A stretch of 48,194 nucleotides of DNA from Methylobacterium planeticum (GTDB taxonomy: Bacteria > Pseudomonadota > Alphaproteobacteria > Rhizobiales > Beijerinckiaceae), in assembly GCF_008806345.1 (NCBI RefSeq), contig NZ_VZZJ01000015.1:84021-132214 (forward strand), read 5' to 3'. How positions within the stretch are numbered: the first letter of the stretch is position 1; each line of letters starts with the position of its first letter. Position numbers and translations under genes: made by a program. This document shows, in pieces, positions 40,140 to 48,127 of this stretch. A model generated the notes under the pieces. The model was given only the letters and a program-made list of their open reading frames with translations. It had not been told where the DNA came from and made no database searches.

Positions 40140-40385
40140 TCATGCTGGGTCCTTGCGCTTGAGCCTGACTCCTGGCTCGCCTCCGTTGAGGAACGTGACT
40201 CCAGCTTCCTCCAAGGCACGCTGAATGGCTTGGACGTTTACGGACCGACCAGCAATCGGGCCGAGGCCTGCAGCCTCCATGTTCCGGATCGTATTGACGT
40301 TCAGCCCCGCGACCTCTGCAAGTCGCGACTGCTCCATGCCCACGAGGGCACGAGCAGCTTTCAATTGGTTGCCAGTGGTAAGCAT
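40140..40385 (-). CDS. XRE-type transcriptional regulator (81 aa), probable autorepressor
   Basis: MLTTGNQLKAARALVGMEQS then RLAEVAGLNVNTIRNMEAAG form the HTH; QAIQRALEEAGVTFLNGGEP and GVRLKRKDPA the usual end. GGAGGTTTAG gives an excellent ribosome site. It is divergent from the rightward gene at 40489, and the region between holds CTAGGT operator repeats, so it probably represses both itself and that gene. Confidence 0.85.
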   Translation of the reverse strand: MLTTGNQLKAARALVGMEQSRLAEVAGLNVNTIRNMEAAGLGPIAGRSVNVQAIQRALEEAGVTFLNGGEPGVRLKRKDPA

Positions 40386-40406
40386 CTAAACCTCCAACCA
40401 GGCAAT

Positions 40407-40462
40407 CTAGGTACCACACCTAGAAACCGGTTGACATAGGTGCAAGATGGCCATATCTAGGT
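40407..40462. promoter_or_regulatory. Divergent promoter with CTAGGT operators
   Basis: CTAGGT-ACCAC-ACCTAG (40407-40423) is a perfect inverted repeat. A third CTAGGT at 40457-40462 overlaps the -10 of a good rightward promoter: TTGACA at 40431-40436, 17-base spacer, TATCTA at 40454-40459. The two direct CTAGGT copies are exactly 50 bp apart. The layout suits repression by the XRE protein encoded to the left. Confidence 0.75.
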
Positions 40463-40488
40463 ATAAGAACCAAATTGGACTGAACCTG

Positions 40489-40839
40489 ATGACCACTCGC
40501 AGGCAAATCTCCTGGACCGCCGCCACCCGCGACATGCGGAATGACCGCACGGTCGTTGCCCCTCCTGCAACGATGGCCGAGCGCATCGCCCGTCAGCAGG
40601 TTCGCGAGGAGCACGTCCGGCTCTACCGCGTCGCTCAGACCGCCCTCACCATCGCTTGGAGCCGCCCTCTCGCCACCGCTGCCAGCTACGACCGCGCCGC
40701 CATCATGAACCTCGCCAACGCCATCGTCCGTGAGCGGATGGCTGCGGTTCTCGGCCAGTCCTACCGCGCCCTGATCGGCAAGGCGCTCAAACAGGCTTGG
40801 GCCGCCGCTCACGCCGCCCGCCGCGCCGCTGCTCACTGA
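40489..40839 (+). CDS. Hypothetical protein under the CTAGGT promoter (116 aa)
   Basis: MTTRRQISWTAATRDMRNDR then VVAPPATMAERIARQQVREE, with a helical middle (IMNLANAIVRERMAAVLGQS) and an Ala/His-rich end. No family recognised. The start at 40489 is favoured over 40447 because the predicted promoter's -10 covers 40454-40459 and would leave the earlier ATG untranscribed. Its direct control by a divergent XRE gene suggests a phage-derived or stress-linked role. Confidence 0.6.
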   Translation: MTTRRQISWTAATRDMRNDRTVVAPPATMAERIARQQVREEHVRLYRVAQTALTIAWSRPLATAASYDRAAIMNLANAIVRERMAAVLGQSYRALIGKALKQAWAAAHAARRAAAH

Positions 40840-40996
40840 GGCCGCCATGAGCCCCGAGCGCCCGCCTTAGATCTCCGTGAGTCAGGAAGGCCATTTTGAG
40901 CCTCTAAGCGCCTGAAAGCGCAATCCGCTCAACTGCTTCTCCGGTTGAGTCGACCTCCAGTTATTCACCCTCCCCAAGCCCCGGAGTACACCGGTT

Positions 40997-41530
40997 ATGG
41001 CAACGATCCTTCATGATCAGCCTCAACCCGATCCTATCCACGCAGCGATTGCCCGCCACCGCGCCGCCTACGATGCCTTCCAGGTTGCCCCTGAAGGCAT
41101 TCTCAGCATCGAGGCCAACGATGAGTACGACGCTGCGAGCGACGCGCTGGTCTCGACCGCCTGCGCCTCGCGTTTCGGCGCTCTCGCTCTACTGGGGCAT
41201 CTCCGTTGGTGGCTCAAGGATGAGGCCGAGTTCCGCGCCGGCCACGAGCCCGCTTACAGCCTCGCAGAAGCCCGCGCCGCCGACCTGACGCTATTCCTCG
41301 GCACGCCGCTGCCGCCAGCTCTGCGTCCTGCCACCCCGCCTATGCGCCAGCTTTACGAGCCTTGTCGCGTGCCGGTGAGGCCCTGGCCTGCCTGTCCATC
41401 ATCGTCGGCGGCATGGGCCCGACCGGCCTCGCTTCATATCTTTAAGCCCCTCGAATTCCTCACAACACGTCTAACCGTCAAGCTATCAAGACAAGGAGCC
41501 GTTACCCATGAAAGCGATCAAGCTGTCTAG
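40997..41530 (+). CDS. Hypothetical protein, probably frameshifted near its 3' end
   Basis: MATILHDQPQPDPIHAAIAR through AYDAFQVAPEGILSIEANDE, ASRFGALALLGHLRWWLKDE and LAEARAADLTLFLGTPLPPA look like one conserved small protein. After about 41,300 the frame turns Pro/Arg-rich. The +2 frame instead gives ALSRAGEALACLSIIVGGMG and PTGLASYL, a hydrophobic end that stops at 41445 before the next gene. A one-base indel is therefore likely, and the original stop would be 41445. As written, the frame runs 23 bases into the next gene. Confidence 0.6.
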   Translation: MATILHDQPQPDPIHAAIARHRAAYDAFQVAPEGILSIEANDEYDAASDALVSTACASRFGALALLGHLRWWLKDEAEFRAGHEPAYSLAEARAADLTLFLGTPLPPALRPATPPMRQLYEPCRVPVRPWPACPSSSAAWARPASLHIFKPLEFLTTRLTVKLSRQGAVTHESDQAV

Positions 41531-42941
41531 CTTCATTCGTCGCGATGAGAGCAAGCCGACCCTGCGTCAGCGCGCGGCGTCCCTCAAAGCATCGGCGGTG
41601 CGCGTGCTGCGGAAGTCCAATCTGAGCCTGTCGGCACCGGGCTCCGAAGAGGCCAAGGCCCAGTTTCACGCTGCCTCCAGCAAGTTCGATCGTCGCGCCA
41701 TCGGTGGCACGCAGCACCTCAGTGACGTGCTCCTCCACTCGGATGGTACCTGCTGGACTAAGCGCAGCCTTGGTCTGGCTCTTGAGGAAGGCGCCATCTC
41801 GGTAGCGGAGTTCGTGCGCTTGCATCCACTCGCCTGCGAACGCGAAGCTTTCATGGACGCGACCGCCCGCTCGCTGAACCTCGCCGTACTGCACGCCCTC
41901 GCTTATGGGGGAGAAGCACAGCCTGATCCTGATGGCGGCGGCGAAATGGACGCCGTGCCCGCGCAACCGGACAAGATCGCCCCGCACTCAGACGTAGCGG
42001 GTCCGCATCGTCGCTCGATCGTGCTCGGGTCATTGGCTGGAGTGGCAACGCTGCCCGCGTTAGCAATTCCTACTTTTGCATCCTCTCTGGCCGGTGCATC
42101 CGCCGAGCCGCATCCAGACCAAGCCCTGTTCGATGCCGAGGCTGAGATGGTGCGGACCAAGGCTATGTTAGAAGCCGCCGAGAAGGCGAACGGCGAGGCA
42201 CATTGCGCATTCTGGGAGGGTGTCGGCCCCTGCCCCGCCTTGCTCGTTGTGAAGCCTTGGGAGCACAGAGTCTTCGGCCGCGTGGCCCAGCCCTGGCTCA
42301 AGCATAAGCCTCACTGGGCCTGGATACCTCGGCATGAGGGCGACAATGGCAACCCTGATCCGATGGCTCAGGCGTGGACGGTTGAAGGGCTGCGCTCAAC
42401 GATCCGCGATGCTGTCCTCCTGTTCGGCAGGGGCGGACAGACCCCGCATTTGATCCGCGAGTGGCGCAACCTCTTGCCGGTGGCCGAAGCGTTCGAGAGC
42501 CGCAGGGCCGAAATGGATGCTCGCTTCCGCTGCAAGGAGCTGTCGGCTGCTAGGAAGGCTGCGTCTGAGGCGCATCATGCCGCCGGGGTGGCCTTCAGTG
42601 ACATACCCGCAAAGACCTTGGACGGATTGGCCGTGAAGACGCGCTATCTCGACCAAGCCGCTTGGCATCGGATGCCGAGCAACTGGGTCTCGCTGCTGCA
42701 GAGCGCTGCACTCGTCAGTGGCGTGGCGTTGCGCGAGCCGGATTACGATGGGGCCGGGTGGGTGAAAAAATGGGAGGGTGTCGGCGGCACGATCAAGCGG
42801 CGTCCCGTCTCTCAAGAAGTGATGTTCTGCGCGCCGTCCGGACCGGCCTCCTCTGAAGCGAAGGCTGAGGTGTCCCGTCTGGTGACCGAGCTTGGGGCGA
42901 ATGAGGTTGCGATCAACCGCTGGGTTCGGGCTCAGGGCTGA
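41508..42941 (+). CDS. Large hypothetical protein with internal twin-Arg-like hydrophobic segment (477 aa)
   Basis: Unknown function. The N-terminal 160 residues are soluble and charged (FDRRAIGGTQHLSDVLLHSD). Then RRSIVLGSLAGVATLPALAI at about 169 looks like a twin-arginine signal placed internally, followed by an Ala-rich helix (EAEMVRTKAMLEAAEKANGE) and a domain with Trp-rich CPALLVVKPWEHRVFG, WLKHKPHWAWIP. I associate this build (short N-terminal block, RRSIV hydrophobic core, long helical domain) with Methylobacterium islands. It may be a membrane-anchored protein with two soluble parts. Confidence 0.65.
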   Translation: MKAIKLSSFIRRDESKPTLRQRAASLKASAVRVLRKSNLSLSAPGSEEAKAQFHAASSKFDRRAIGGTQHLSDVLLHSDGTCWTKRSLGLALEEGAISVAEFVRLHPLACEREAFMDATARSLNLAVLHALAYGGEAQPDPDGGGEMDAVPAQPDKIAPHSDVAGPHRRSIVLGSLAGVATLPALAIPTFASSLAGASAEPHPDQALFDAEAEMVRTKAMLEAAEKANGEAHCAFWEGVGPCPALLVVKPWEHRVFGRVAQPWLKHKPHWAWIPRHEGDNGNPDPMAQAWTVEGLRSTIRDAVLLFGRGGQTPHLIREWRNLLPVAEAFESRRAEMDARFRCKELSAARKAASEAHHAAGVAFSDIPAKTLDGLAVKTRYLDQAAWHRMPSNWVSLLQSAALVSGVALREPDYDGAGWVKKWEGVGGTIKRRPVSQEVMFCAPSGPASSEAKAEVSRLVTELGANEVAINRWVRAQG

Positions 42942-42997
42942 TCATAGGCACCATCCACACCTTCACGCCTCGGCAGCGCTATGCCGCCGAGGCTGAC

Positions 42998-43210
42998 GTG
43001 CGGGCCCAGATCGAAGAGGCGGCGCAAGCCGCCCTCGACGCCGCCGAGCGCCTGATCGGCATCCTCGACCGGATGGATGGCAACCCCGACGACGAGGATG
43101 GCGCCAATGCCGAGCCCTCGCTCGGCGCACCCGAGGACCACGAGAGCCAGGTCGTCTGGCTGCTCGGCTCGGATCGCGACCTCGAAACCCGGACCATCCT
43201 CCCCCCATAG
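42998..43210 (+). CDS. Small acidic protein of the DG(N/D)PDDEDG...EPSLG family
   Basis: From a GTG: RAQIEEAAQAALDAAERLIG then ILDRMDGNPDDEDGANAEPS and LGAPEDHESQVVWLLGSDRD. The motif D-G-(D/N)-P-D-x-E-(D/E)-x-x-x-x-E-P-S-L-G is frequent in short proteins of Hyphomicrobiales. Function unknown. The start is uncertain, as homologous-looking residues (IHTFTPRQRYAAEAD) precede it without an in-frame ATG; it may use a weak start coupled to the gene upstream. Confidence 0.6.
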   Translation: MRAQIEEAAQAALDAAERLIGILDRMDGNPDDEDGANAEPSLGAPEDHESQVVWLLGSDRDLETRTILPP

Positions 43211-43507
43211 GACCGCTTCTGATGAAATCGACCCTTGCCATGCGGGCGTCGCGCCCGCGGCTTGCCCGCTGCCGCCCGCGGCCTCGGCCGGATCCGCAGG
43301 CTGCACCGTGATCTTCTCGCCAAAACCGGCCACGAAGCTGGATACGGCAACGTCATCACCGCCGGCGCGCTCCTCGCGGTCTACCTATTGGCGGGGCATA
43401 ATGCCAAGGCAGCCCAGTCTCGCTTGCACATTTGCGATCACGGCCAAGCTGTTATGCTGGCGTCGGGACGCGCTGTCTGCACTCGTTCCGTCGAATGGGA
43501 GAAAGCA

Positions 43508-43759
43508 ATGCTCAAGACGCTCATCCCGGCCGCACTCCTCGCTGCCGTTCTGGTCACACCAGTCTCGGCCGTGCCACTGGCCGCCTTTCCCACGCCCGAC
43601 AGCAACATCGTCGAGGTCTATGGCGGCTGCGGCCCCTACGGCCATCGGGGCCCCTATGGCGGCTGCCGCCCGGGGGGACAGCGAGGCGGCTATTATGGTC
43701 GCGCCTGCCCTCGCGGGTTTCACCTCGGTCGAGGCGGCCGCCGCTGCTGGCCGAACTGA
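43508..43759 (+). CDS. Exported Gly-rich GCG_CRPN-type protein (83 aa)
   Basis: Signal peptide MLKTLIPAALLAAVLVTPVS with cleavage near SAVP. The mature part is VEVYGGCGPYGHRGPYGGCR, then PGGQRGGYYGRACPRGFHLG and RGGRRCWPN. The GCGPxxHRGPxGGC(R/x)P pattern with a final C-x-P-N is the GCG_CRPN family of small secreted proteins, frequent in Methylobacterium. Cys pairs likely form disulfides. Role unknown. Confidence 0.78.
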   Translation: MLKTLIPAALLAAVLVTPVSAVPLAAFPTPDSNIVEVYGGCGPYGHRGPYGGCRPGGQRGGYYGRACPRGFHLGRGGRRCWPN

Positions 43760-43767
43760 CGAAAAAA

Positions 43768-43800
43768 GAGCGCGGCGCTGCCATCACAGCCGCCGCGCTC
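43768..43800 (-). terminator. Terminator for the small acidic gene
   Basis: A perfect 10-bp stem GAGCGCGGCG/CGCCGCGCTC (43768-43777, 43791-43800) with a 13-base loop. On the minus strand it is followed by six U residues, so it terminates leftward transcripts. It also lies just past the stop of the rightward GCG_CRPN gene. Confidence 0.8.
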
Positions 43801-43834
43801 CTAGCCGATCTTGTGCTGGTGGCGTGATGCTGGA

Positions 43835-43984
43835 TCAGCTCGGCTGCTCTTCGGTTTCCTCGATCTCGGGATCATCCTCCTCGGGGATGGATGGCGGGTC
43901 GCCTTCCGGCTCCTGAGGTTTGGACGGAGGATCACCGATCGGCTTCGGGTCGTCACCAGGACTCGTTGTGCCAGCTTGGCTCAT
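43835..43984 (-). CDS. Small Pro/Glu-rich acidic protein (49 aa)
   Basis: MSQAGTTSPGDDPKPIGDPP then SKPQEPEGDPPSIPEEDDPE and IEETEEQPS. A disordered, acidic, proline-rich peptide, similar in style to many tiny Methylobacterium proteins. An ATG 11 codons earlier is possible. The well-formed terminator downstream supports transcription. Confidence 0.5.
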   Translation of the reverse strand: MSQAGTTSPGDDPKPIGDPPSKPQEPEGDPPSIPEEDDPEIEETEEQPS

Positions 43985-44087
43985 CGTTCCGCTCCCATGC
44001 TTCGTTGCACGGAGCAAAGCTGCGATACCCAGAAGCGTTCCTTTCTGTCACATCGGAAGGAAGGCTTCTTGAGCCGCACCTCGATGT

Positions 44088-44330
44088 TCAACGAATATGA
44101 CGCCCGTCCTCAGGCACCGAGGTCAGGTCCACGATGTAGCCCTTCGCAGCCAGGGCTTCGAGGACGAGGTACTTCATCGTCATACGCCGGTTGAGTGCTT
44201 CATGCCGCAGCCCACTCCACACCTCATCCGGCACTTCGAACTTGGGCGCAGCTGGCTTCACAGGGGCGATGGGGGTTTTGGCCTCTTGAGCCTTTGGGCT
44301 GACGGGCTCAACCGCTTCCGCGACCTGTTT
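44088..44330 (-). CDS. Ribbon-helix-helix-like C-terminal domain, start unclear
   Basis: KFEVPDEVWSGLRHEALNRR then MTMKYLVLEALAAKGYIVDL and TSVPEDGRHIR, preceded by a Pro/Ala-rich linker. The V-P-x-x-V-x-x-x-L-x-x-x-A-x-x-R-x-x-T-x-(K/R)-x-L-(V/I)-L-E-A-L pattern is that of small RHH proteins beside resolvase or partition genes on alphaproteobacterial plasmids. No ATG, GTG or TTG opens this frame near a proper start; the frame continues into the resolvase gene. The 5' end may be lost, or translation may start by coupling. The left limit given is only the last confident codon. Confidence 0.5.
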   Translation of the reverse strand, partial: KQVAEAVEPVSPKAQEAKTPIAPVKPAAPKFEVPDEVWSGLRHEALNRRMTMKYLVLEALAAKGYIVDLTSVPEDGRHIR

Positions 44331-44334
44331 TGAC

Positions 44335-44940
44335 TCAAGCGCTGTCGATGCTCCGGTGAACCCATGGTCGCCAGTCGCAGCCGCTTGGGGCGGCCTTCTG
44401 AGGATCCAAGAGCCGGTAGACACTCGCCCGACCGATGCCGAGGCGACGCGCGATCTCCGTGGGCCGGATCCCCTCGGCCCTAAGCGCATGAACCTGAGCC
44501 GCGTCGATGGAGAGGGGCCGGCCCTTATAGATGCCGTTTGCCTTCGCTTTAGCGATGCCTTCGAGCTGCCGCTCACGACGTAGGTTGGTCTCGAACTCGG
44601 CGAAGACACCCAGCATGTCGAGGAAGGCCTTGCCCGCAGCCGTCCCGGTGTCAATGGGCTGCTCAGTCGCCTTCAGGATCGCACCCTTGGCCTTCAGCGT
44701 GCGGACGATGTCCTGCAGGTCACCGATGGAGCGCGCGAGCCGATCGACGCGGGTGACGACCAGGCTGTCGCCCTTGCCGATGAAGTCGAGGATGATCGCG
44801 AGTTCCGATCGCCCGGCCGTAGTGGTGCCAGATACCTTCTCGGACCGGATGGTGTTGCAGCCAGCAGCTTTAAGCGCCGCGAGCTGGATGTCGAGGTCTT
44901 GGTCGGTGGTGCTGACACGGGCATAGCCAATTGCCGCCAT
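44335..44940 (-). CDS. Serine recombinase (Tn3-type resolvase/invertase)
   Basis: 201 residues. N-terminal catalytic domain with nucleophile Ser10 in YARVSTTDQDLDIQ, the R-D-R-x-x-R block as VTRVDRLARSIGDL, and GKAFLDMLGVFAEFETNLRRERQLEGIAKAK leading to the E-helix. A C-terminal Hin-type HTH follows (SIDAAQVHALRAEGIRPTEIARRLGIGRASVYRLL). It would resolve or invert DNA at its own res-like site, which lies just upstream of its start. The ATG is followed by AAI, the normal N-terminus. Confidence 0.93.
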   Translation of the reverse strand: MAAIGYARVSTTDQDLDIQLAALKAAGCNTIRSEKVSGTTTAGRSELAIILDFIGKGDSLVVTRVDRLARSIGDLQDIVRTLKAKGAILKATEQPIDTGTAAGKAFLDMLGVFAEFETNLRRERQLEGIAKAKANGIYKGRPLSIDAAQVHALRAEGIRPTEIARRLGIGRASVYRLLDPQKAAPSGCDWRPWVHRSIDSA

Positions 44941-44953
44941 TGCGAACCAATTT

Positions 44954-45019
44954 GTCTCGTATGGATCTAGACCTCCCTCGCAGACTGTCTCGAAAGTGTC
45001 AATCTAACCCATACGAGAC
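44954..45019. promoter_or_regulatory. res-like inverted repeats upstream of the resolvase gene
   Basis: GTCTCGTATGG (44954-44964) is repeated in perfect inversion as CCATACGAGAC (45009-45019). Partial copies (AGTGTCTCACGG, GTCTCACATGGG) follow to about 45052. The layout of several short dyads over roughly 100 bases next to a resolvase promoter is that of a res site. Confidence 0.65.
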
Positions 45020-45201
45020 GTGGAAAGTGTCTCACGGCTTAGTCTCACATGGGTATACCCTAGCGGGCAAGACGAGCCCTGCATCAGGGACATAATCGTG
45101 CCAGTAGGACTCTAGAAGCGTGACAAGCTCGCGTTCCAGATCGCTAGCCCTTCAATCGGAATGGGCTCTCGGTCAGGCGGGACGTTCCACACGGCCAGGC
45201 C

Positions 45202-46821
45202 CTATCGGAACGATGAAGAGGCAGCGTCCGCGAAAACCTTCGTCAAATACTCACTCAAGCCCTGCTCTCTCCACGACCGGCCGCGCCAAGCAATGTAGCC
45301 ATCCGGTCGCACGAGATAGCTCATCGCCTCCGGACCGTAGGCGGCGGCGAACGCTCCCGAGCGATCCGCAAGGAGCGTCAGACCCGGCGCCGCGCTCGCC
45401 CTGACTTCCCCAGCGATGGTGGCGACGCGCAGGTGCGTCCGCATGGTTAGGGGCAACTGCTGCACCCAGCGCGACAGCTCAGGGACCGCCTCGGTCTCGG
45501 CGCGGCCGAGGTAGACGACGAGAACGTGCTCCGTGCCGCGCAGGACATCGAAGAGGCGCAGCGGGAAGCCAAGCCCGGGCCGCACGAGACCGCCGACGTC
45601 GGGCGCGCGATCACCGGCCGCGGGCCCGGCCGCGTTGGTTCCGGCCGCCTCGTCGTTGACGAAGGCCGTGCCGCGGTAGGAGACCAGCACCTGGGTGTCG
45701 GCGAGCCGGTCCGGCGCGGCGCCCCGCTCGCGCCCGTAGCCCTCGCTCGCCGCGCGCGTGCGCGCCACCACGTCCGCGCCGACCGGGCGGCGCTCCGCCT
45801 CGTAGCTGTCAAGCAGGCTCTCGGAACTGGCGCTGCGCAACACCAGGGCGAGCTTCCATGCCAGATTGTAGGCGTCCTGAATGCCGGTGTTCATCCCTTG
45901 GCCACCGGTCGGTGGGTGGATATGGGTGGCGTCGCCCGCGATGAAGCAACGCCCCTGCCGGTAGGCTGCGGCCAGACGCATGCTGATGCGGTAGACGGAG
46001 GACCACCGGAGGTCCGACAGGCGCGGCCGGTCCGGCAGCAGGTCGTCGGCCACGGCCTGCAGGTCGGCGAGGGCGGGACCGCGAAGCTCGGCCTGGATGC
46101 CATGGTCTGTGCCGCCGGTCGGCACAAGCTGCGGCGGGGCGAGCATGGAGACGCGATAGCGGCCCAGCTCCGGCAGAGGGATGGCGATGAACATGGCGGG
46201 CGGACCGCCCTCGACGAGGCGTAGCGCGCGGACTGCCGTGCCGTAGGGCACGTCCCAGCCGATATGGACGTCGCCCAGCATGAAGGGCCAGGGATAGGCC
46301 TCGCCCTCGAAAGCGATGCCGAGCAGGCGGCGCACGCTGCTGTGCGCACCGTCGCAGCCCACGACGTAGCGGACGCGCGTTTCCTCGGCTGCTCCCTCCA
46401 CGGACTCCAGGCGCACAGCGACGCCGTCCGCATCCTGCCGCAGGCCGACCAGGGCGACACCGCGCTCAACTGGGATGCCGAAGCGCGCGAGCCGGCGCGC
46501 CAATATGCGCTCGGTCTCGTATTGCGGCAGGCCGAGCTGGGCATAGGGCAGGTCCAGGGCGGGGGCGGGGGCGTCCTGCGGCGGCTGGCCCTGAATGATC
46601 GAGCGCAGCCCGGTAAGCCACAGGCCCGCGTCGATCATCTCGCGGGCGAGCCCCATGTCGTCCCAGACCTCCAGCGTCCGGGGCGTGACGCCAATGGCAC
46701 GGCAGTAGGGCAGCGGTTCGGCGAGACGGTCGGCGATGCGGCAGCGCACCCCGTGCCGGGCCAGCTCACAGGCAAGCGTCAGCCCGACCGGCCCCGCTCC
46801 GACCACAAGCACATTCGACAT
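45202..46821 (-). CDS. FAD-dependent aromatic monooxygenase (PheA/TfdB/PCP-type)
   Basis: Hydroxylates a phenolic or related aromatic compound using FAD, NAD(P)H and O2; cytosolic. 539 residues including a GGAGGAAGTT ribosome site before this ATG. It has the flavin GxGxxG at the N-terminus (VLVVGAGPVGLTLACEL), the DG motif CDGAHSSVRRLLG, and the GD motif FIAGDATHIHPPTGGQGMNT, followed by the thioredoxin-like C-terminal region (VVYLGRAE). This matches class A hydroxylases such as TfdB, MhpA or pentachlorophenol monooxygenase. A MarR- or LysR-type regulator, usual for such genes, is absent here. Substrate unknown; rifampicin- or tetracycline-type modification by relatives cannot be excluded. 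Confidence 0.85.
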   Translation of the reverse strand: MSNVLVVGAGPVGLTLACELARHGVRCRIADRLAEPLPYCRAIGVTPRTLEVWDDMGLAREMIDAGLWLTGLRSIIQGQPPQDAPAPALDLPYAQLGLPQYETERILARRLARFGIPVERGVALVGLRQDADGVAVRLESVEGAAEETRVRYVVGCDGAHSSVRRLLGIAFEGEAYPWPFMLGDVHIGWDVPYGTAVRALRLVEGGPPAMFIAIPLPELGRYRVSMLAPPQLVPTGGTDHGIQAELRGPALADLQAVADDLLPDRPRLSDLRWSSVYRISMRLAAAYRQGRCFIAGDATHIHPPTGGQGMNTGIQDAYNLAWKLALVLRSASSESLLDSYEAERRPVGADVVARTRAASEGYGRERGAAPDRLADTQVLVSYRGTAFVNDEAAGTNAAGPAAGDRAPDVGGLVRPGLGFPLRLFDVLRGTEHVLVVYLGRAETEAVPELSRWVQQLPLTMRTHLRVATIAGEVRASAAPGLTLLADRSGAFAAAYGPEAMSYLVRPDGYIAWRGRSWREQGLSEYLTKVFADAASSSFR

Positions 46822-46990
46822 AACTTCCTCCGCTGCTGGTTCCGGCAGAGCGACGTTCAATCCTGCCCGCAGGTGCTGGGTGCGGTCTCCCCGGCGAAGC
46901 GATCGCCGATCCAGTCTAGGGCGGTGGACGCGGCGTCAGGTGCTTTGTCTCGTGCCAGTCAGGGATGGGGTAGGCGTTGCCCAGGACGGT

Positions 46991-47218
46991 TCAGGTGCCG
47001 AACGCACCCGGAGGAGCCTGTGACTGGGCTTCGGCTTCTTGGAGGCGATGAGCATATTCTCGCACCATCGCATCCACGTGACCGAGAACGTTCTCGTAGG
47101 CTTCCCGCTAGCCCTCCTCGTTGGCTTCCTCCAGCCATTGCGAGAATTCCTCCTGCAATGTGTCGAGGACCACTGCACCGCCCTTCAAGTTTTCAAGCGT
47201 GCGTTCCGGGTCGGGCAT
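46991..47218 (-). pseudogene. Small helical protein gene with internal TAG
   Basis: From ATG 47218 (with GGAG upstream): MPDPERTLENLKGGAVVLDT then LQEEFSQWLEEANEEG, TAG at 47108-47110, and in the same frame REAYENVLGHVDAMVREYAH, RLQEAEAQSQAPPGAFGT. The helix pattern (LQEEFSQWLEEAN...REAYENVLGHVDAMVREYAHRLQEAE) reads as one continuous amphipathic helix across the stop, so a one-base change seems to have split a 75-residue gene. The first 36 codons may still give a short product. Confidence 0.6.
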
Positions 47219-47481
47219 CTTCTGCTCCGCGGTCACGGGCTGGCGACAGAAACCTGATGGTAGCAGGACCAGACCCCAACTCAGCCGTTGGTTAGGATCG
47301 CACGGGAAGTCCCAGGGCGGCCGCGGGCCGTTCGCGGCAGCGTACCGCGAAAGTCGCGACGGGCCGCCGGCGCGCATCTTGTGCGGCTCAGCGATGGCGC
47401 CGGCCGCGCCCTCGGGACGAAAACCGCCGGCTCTCGGTGTTCTACGCCACCGCGGAGCTACCCCCACCATCCACAAAACGC
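47219..47481. other. Stretch without a recognisable gene
   Basis: Frames here are GC artefacts. It lies between the amber-interrupted gene and the PRC-barrel-like gene. Confidence 0.35.
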
Positions 47482-47763
47482 CTACGGCAAGATCGGGATC
47501 TGCCGGATGGTCTCGCGTGTGCCGCTGACGGTCAGGTCATTGTCGGCCTGCCGTAGGAGGGGGACCGGGATGCTGATCTTCCCGCCACCGAGCCAGCGCC
47601 GCCGTGTCACGACCGCAAGGAGCGTGGTGCCGTCCTGCGAGACCCGTACATCCTGCACGCGGCCCACGACAAGCTTGTGATCGGCATAGAGCCAGCGGCT
47701 GCGCAGGGTCGGGACCAGCGAGGCCGCACCGCGCGGGGTCGATTGCAGCCGAAGCAGGAGCAA
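47482..47763 (-). CDS. Possible PRC-barrel-like small protein (93 aa)
   Basis: The middle HKLVVGRVQDVRVSQDGTTL then LAVVTRRRWLGGGKISIPVP has the beta-strand order of PRC-barrel domains (x-G-x-V-x-D-V-x-x-x-x-D-G-x-x-x-x-x-V). The N-terminal part is basic and weakly supported, and the start is unclear. Such small PRC-barrel proteins are common in Hyphomicrobiales. It may be a fragment of a longer gene cut by the insertion sequence to the right. Confidence 0.4.
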   Translation of the reverse strand: MLLLRLQSTPRGAASLVPTLRSRWLYADHKLVVGRVQDVRVSQDGTTLLAVVTRRRWLGGGKISIPVPLLRQADNDLTVSGTRETIRQIPILP

Positions 47764-47953
47764 ACGCTCCGAAGAGGCGTCGGCATGGTCCGGTCGTGGC
47801 CAGACCGCTTTCGTCCAAGCCCACCGGGTGCTGTTCCGATAGGGCTTGCTCTACCGGACCTTAGCAGGTGTGCGACGCCATTTGCCGACTGAGCATTAGA
47901 GCGTCGCAACTGGGCTAACGGAGAAGCTGCAGTCCCGCGAACGTGAGCGTCGC

Positions 47954-48020
47954 TGTAGCGCCTTCGGTTTGTGAGACACCGGGAAAGAGCCTACGCGGCG
48001 AGGGCCGCAGGTGAAGGTCG
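47954..48020. repeat. IS-end direct repeat, copy 1
   Basis: 67 bases beginning TGTAGCGCC, nearly identical (one mismatch in the window) to 48128-48194. The TGT start, and the fact that similarity begins exactly there, point to an insertion-sequence terminus. Includes a transposase stop codon at 47991-47993. Confidence 0.85.
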
Positions 48021-48125
48021 TGCCTGGCGGGCAGCGGCTGGCGACTGGAAGCCGAGCCGCTCGATGAGCCAGGTGGTGTTGTAGGTTTCGCGGAAGGCAA
48101 GCAGCGCCTTGCGCAAGGCCTCCAG
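47991..48125 (-). CDS. Transposase C-terminal fragment
   Basis: 44 residues: LEALRKALLAFRETYNTTWL then IERLGFQSPAAARQARPSPA and ALAA. F-x-E-T-Y-N-T-T-W-L-I-E-R-x-G-(F/H)-x-(S/T)-P is the end of IS3/IS481-type DDE transposases. Its 5' part is replaced by the end of a second IS copy, so it is a truncated remnant. Confidence 0.8.
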   Translation of the reverse strand: MEALRKALLAFRETYNTTWLIERLGFQSPAAARQARPSPAALAA

Positions 48126-48127
48126 GG

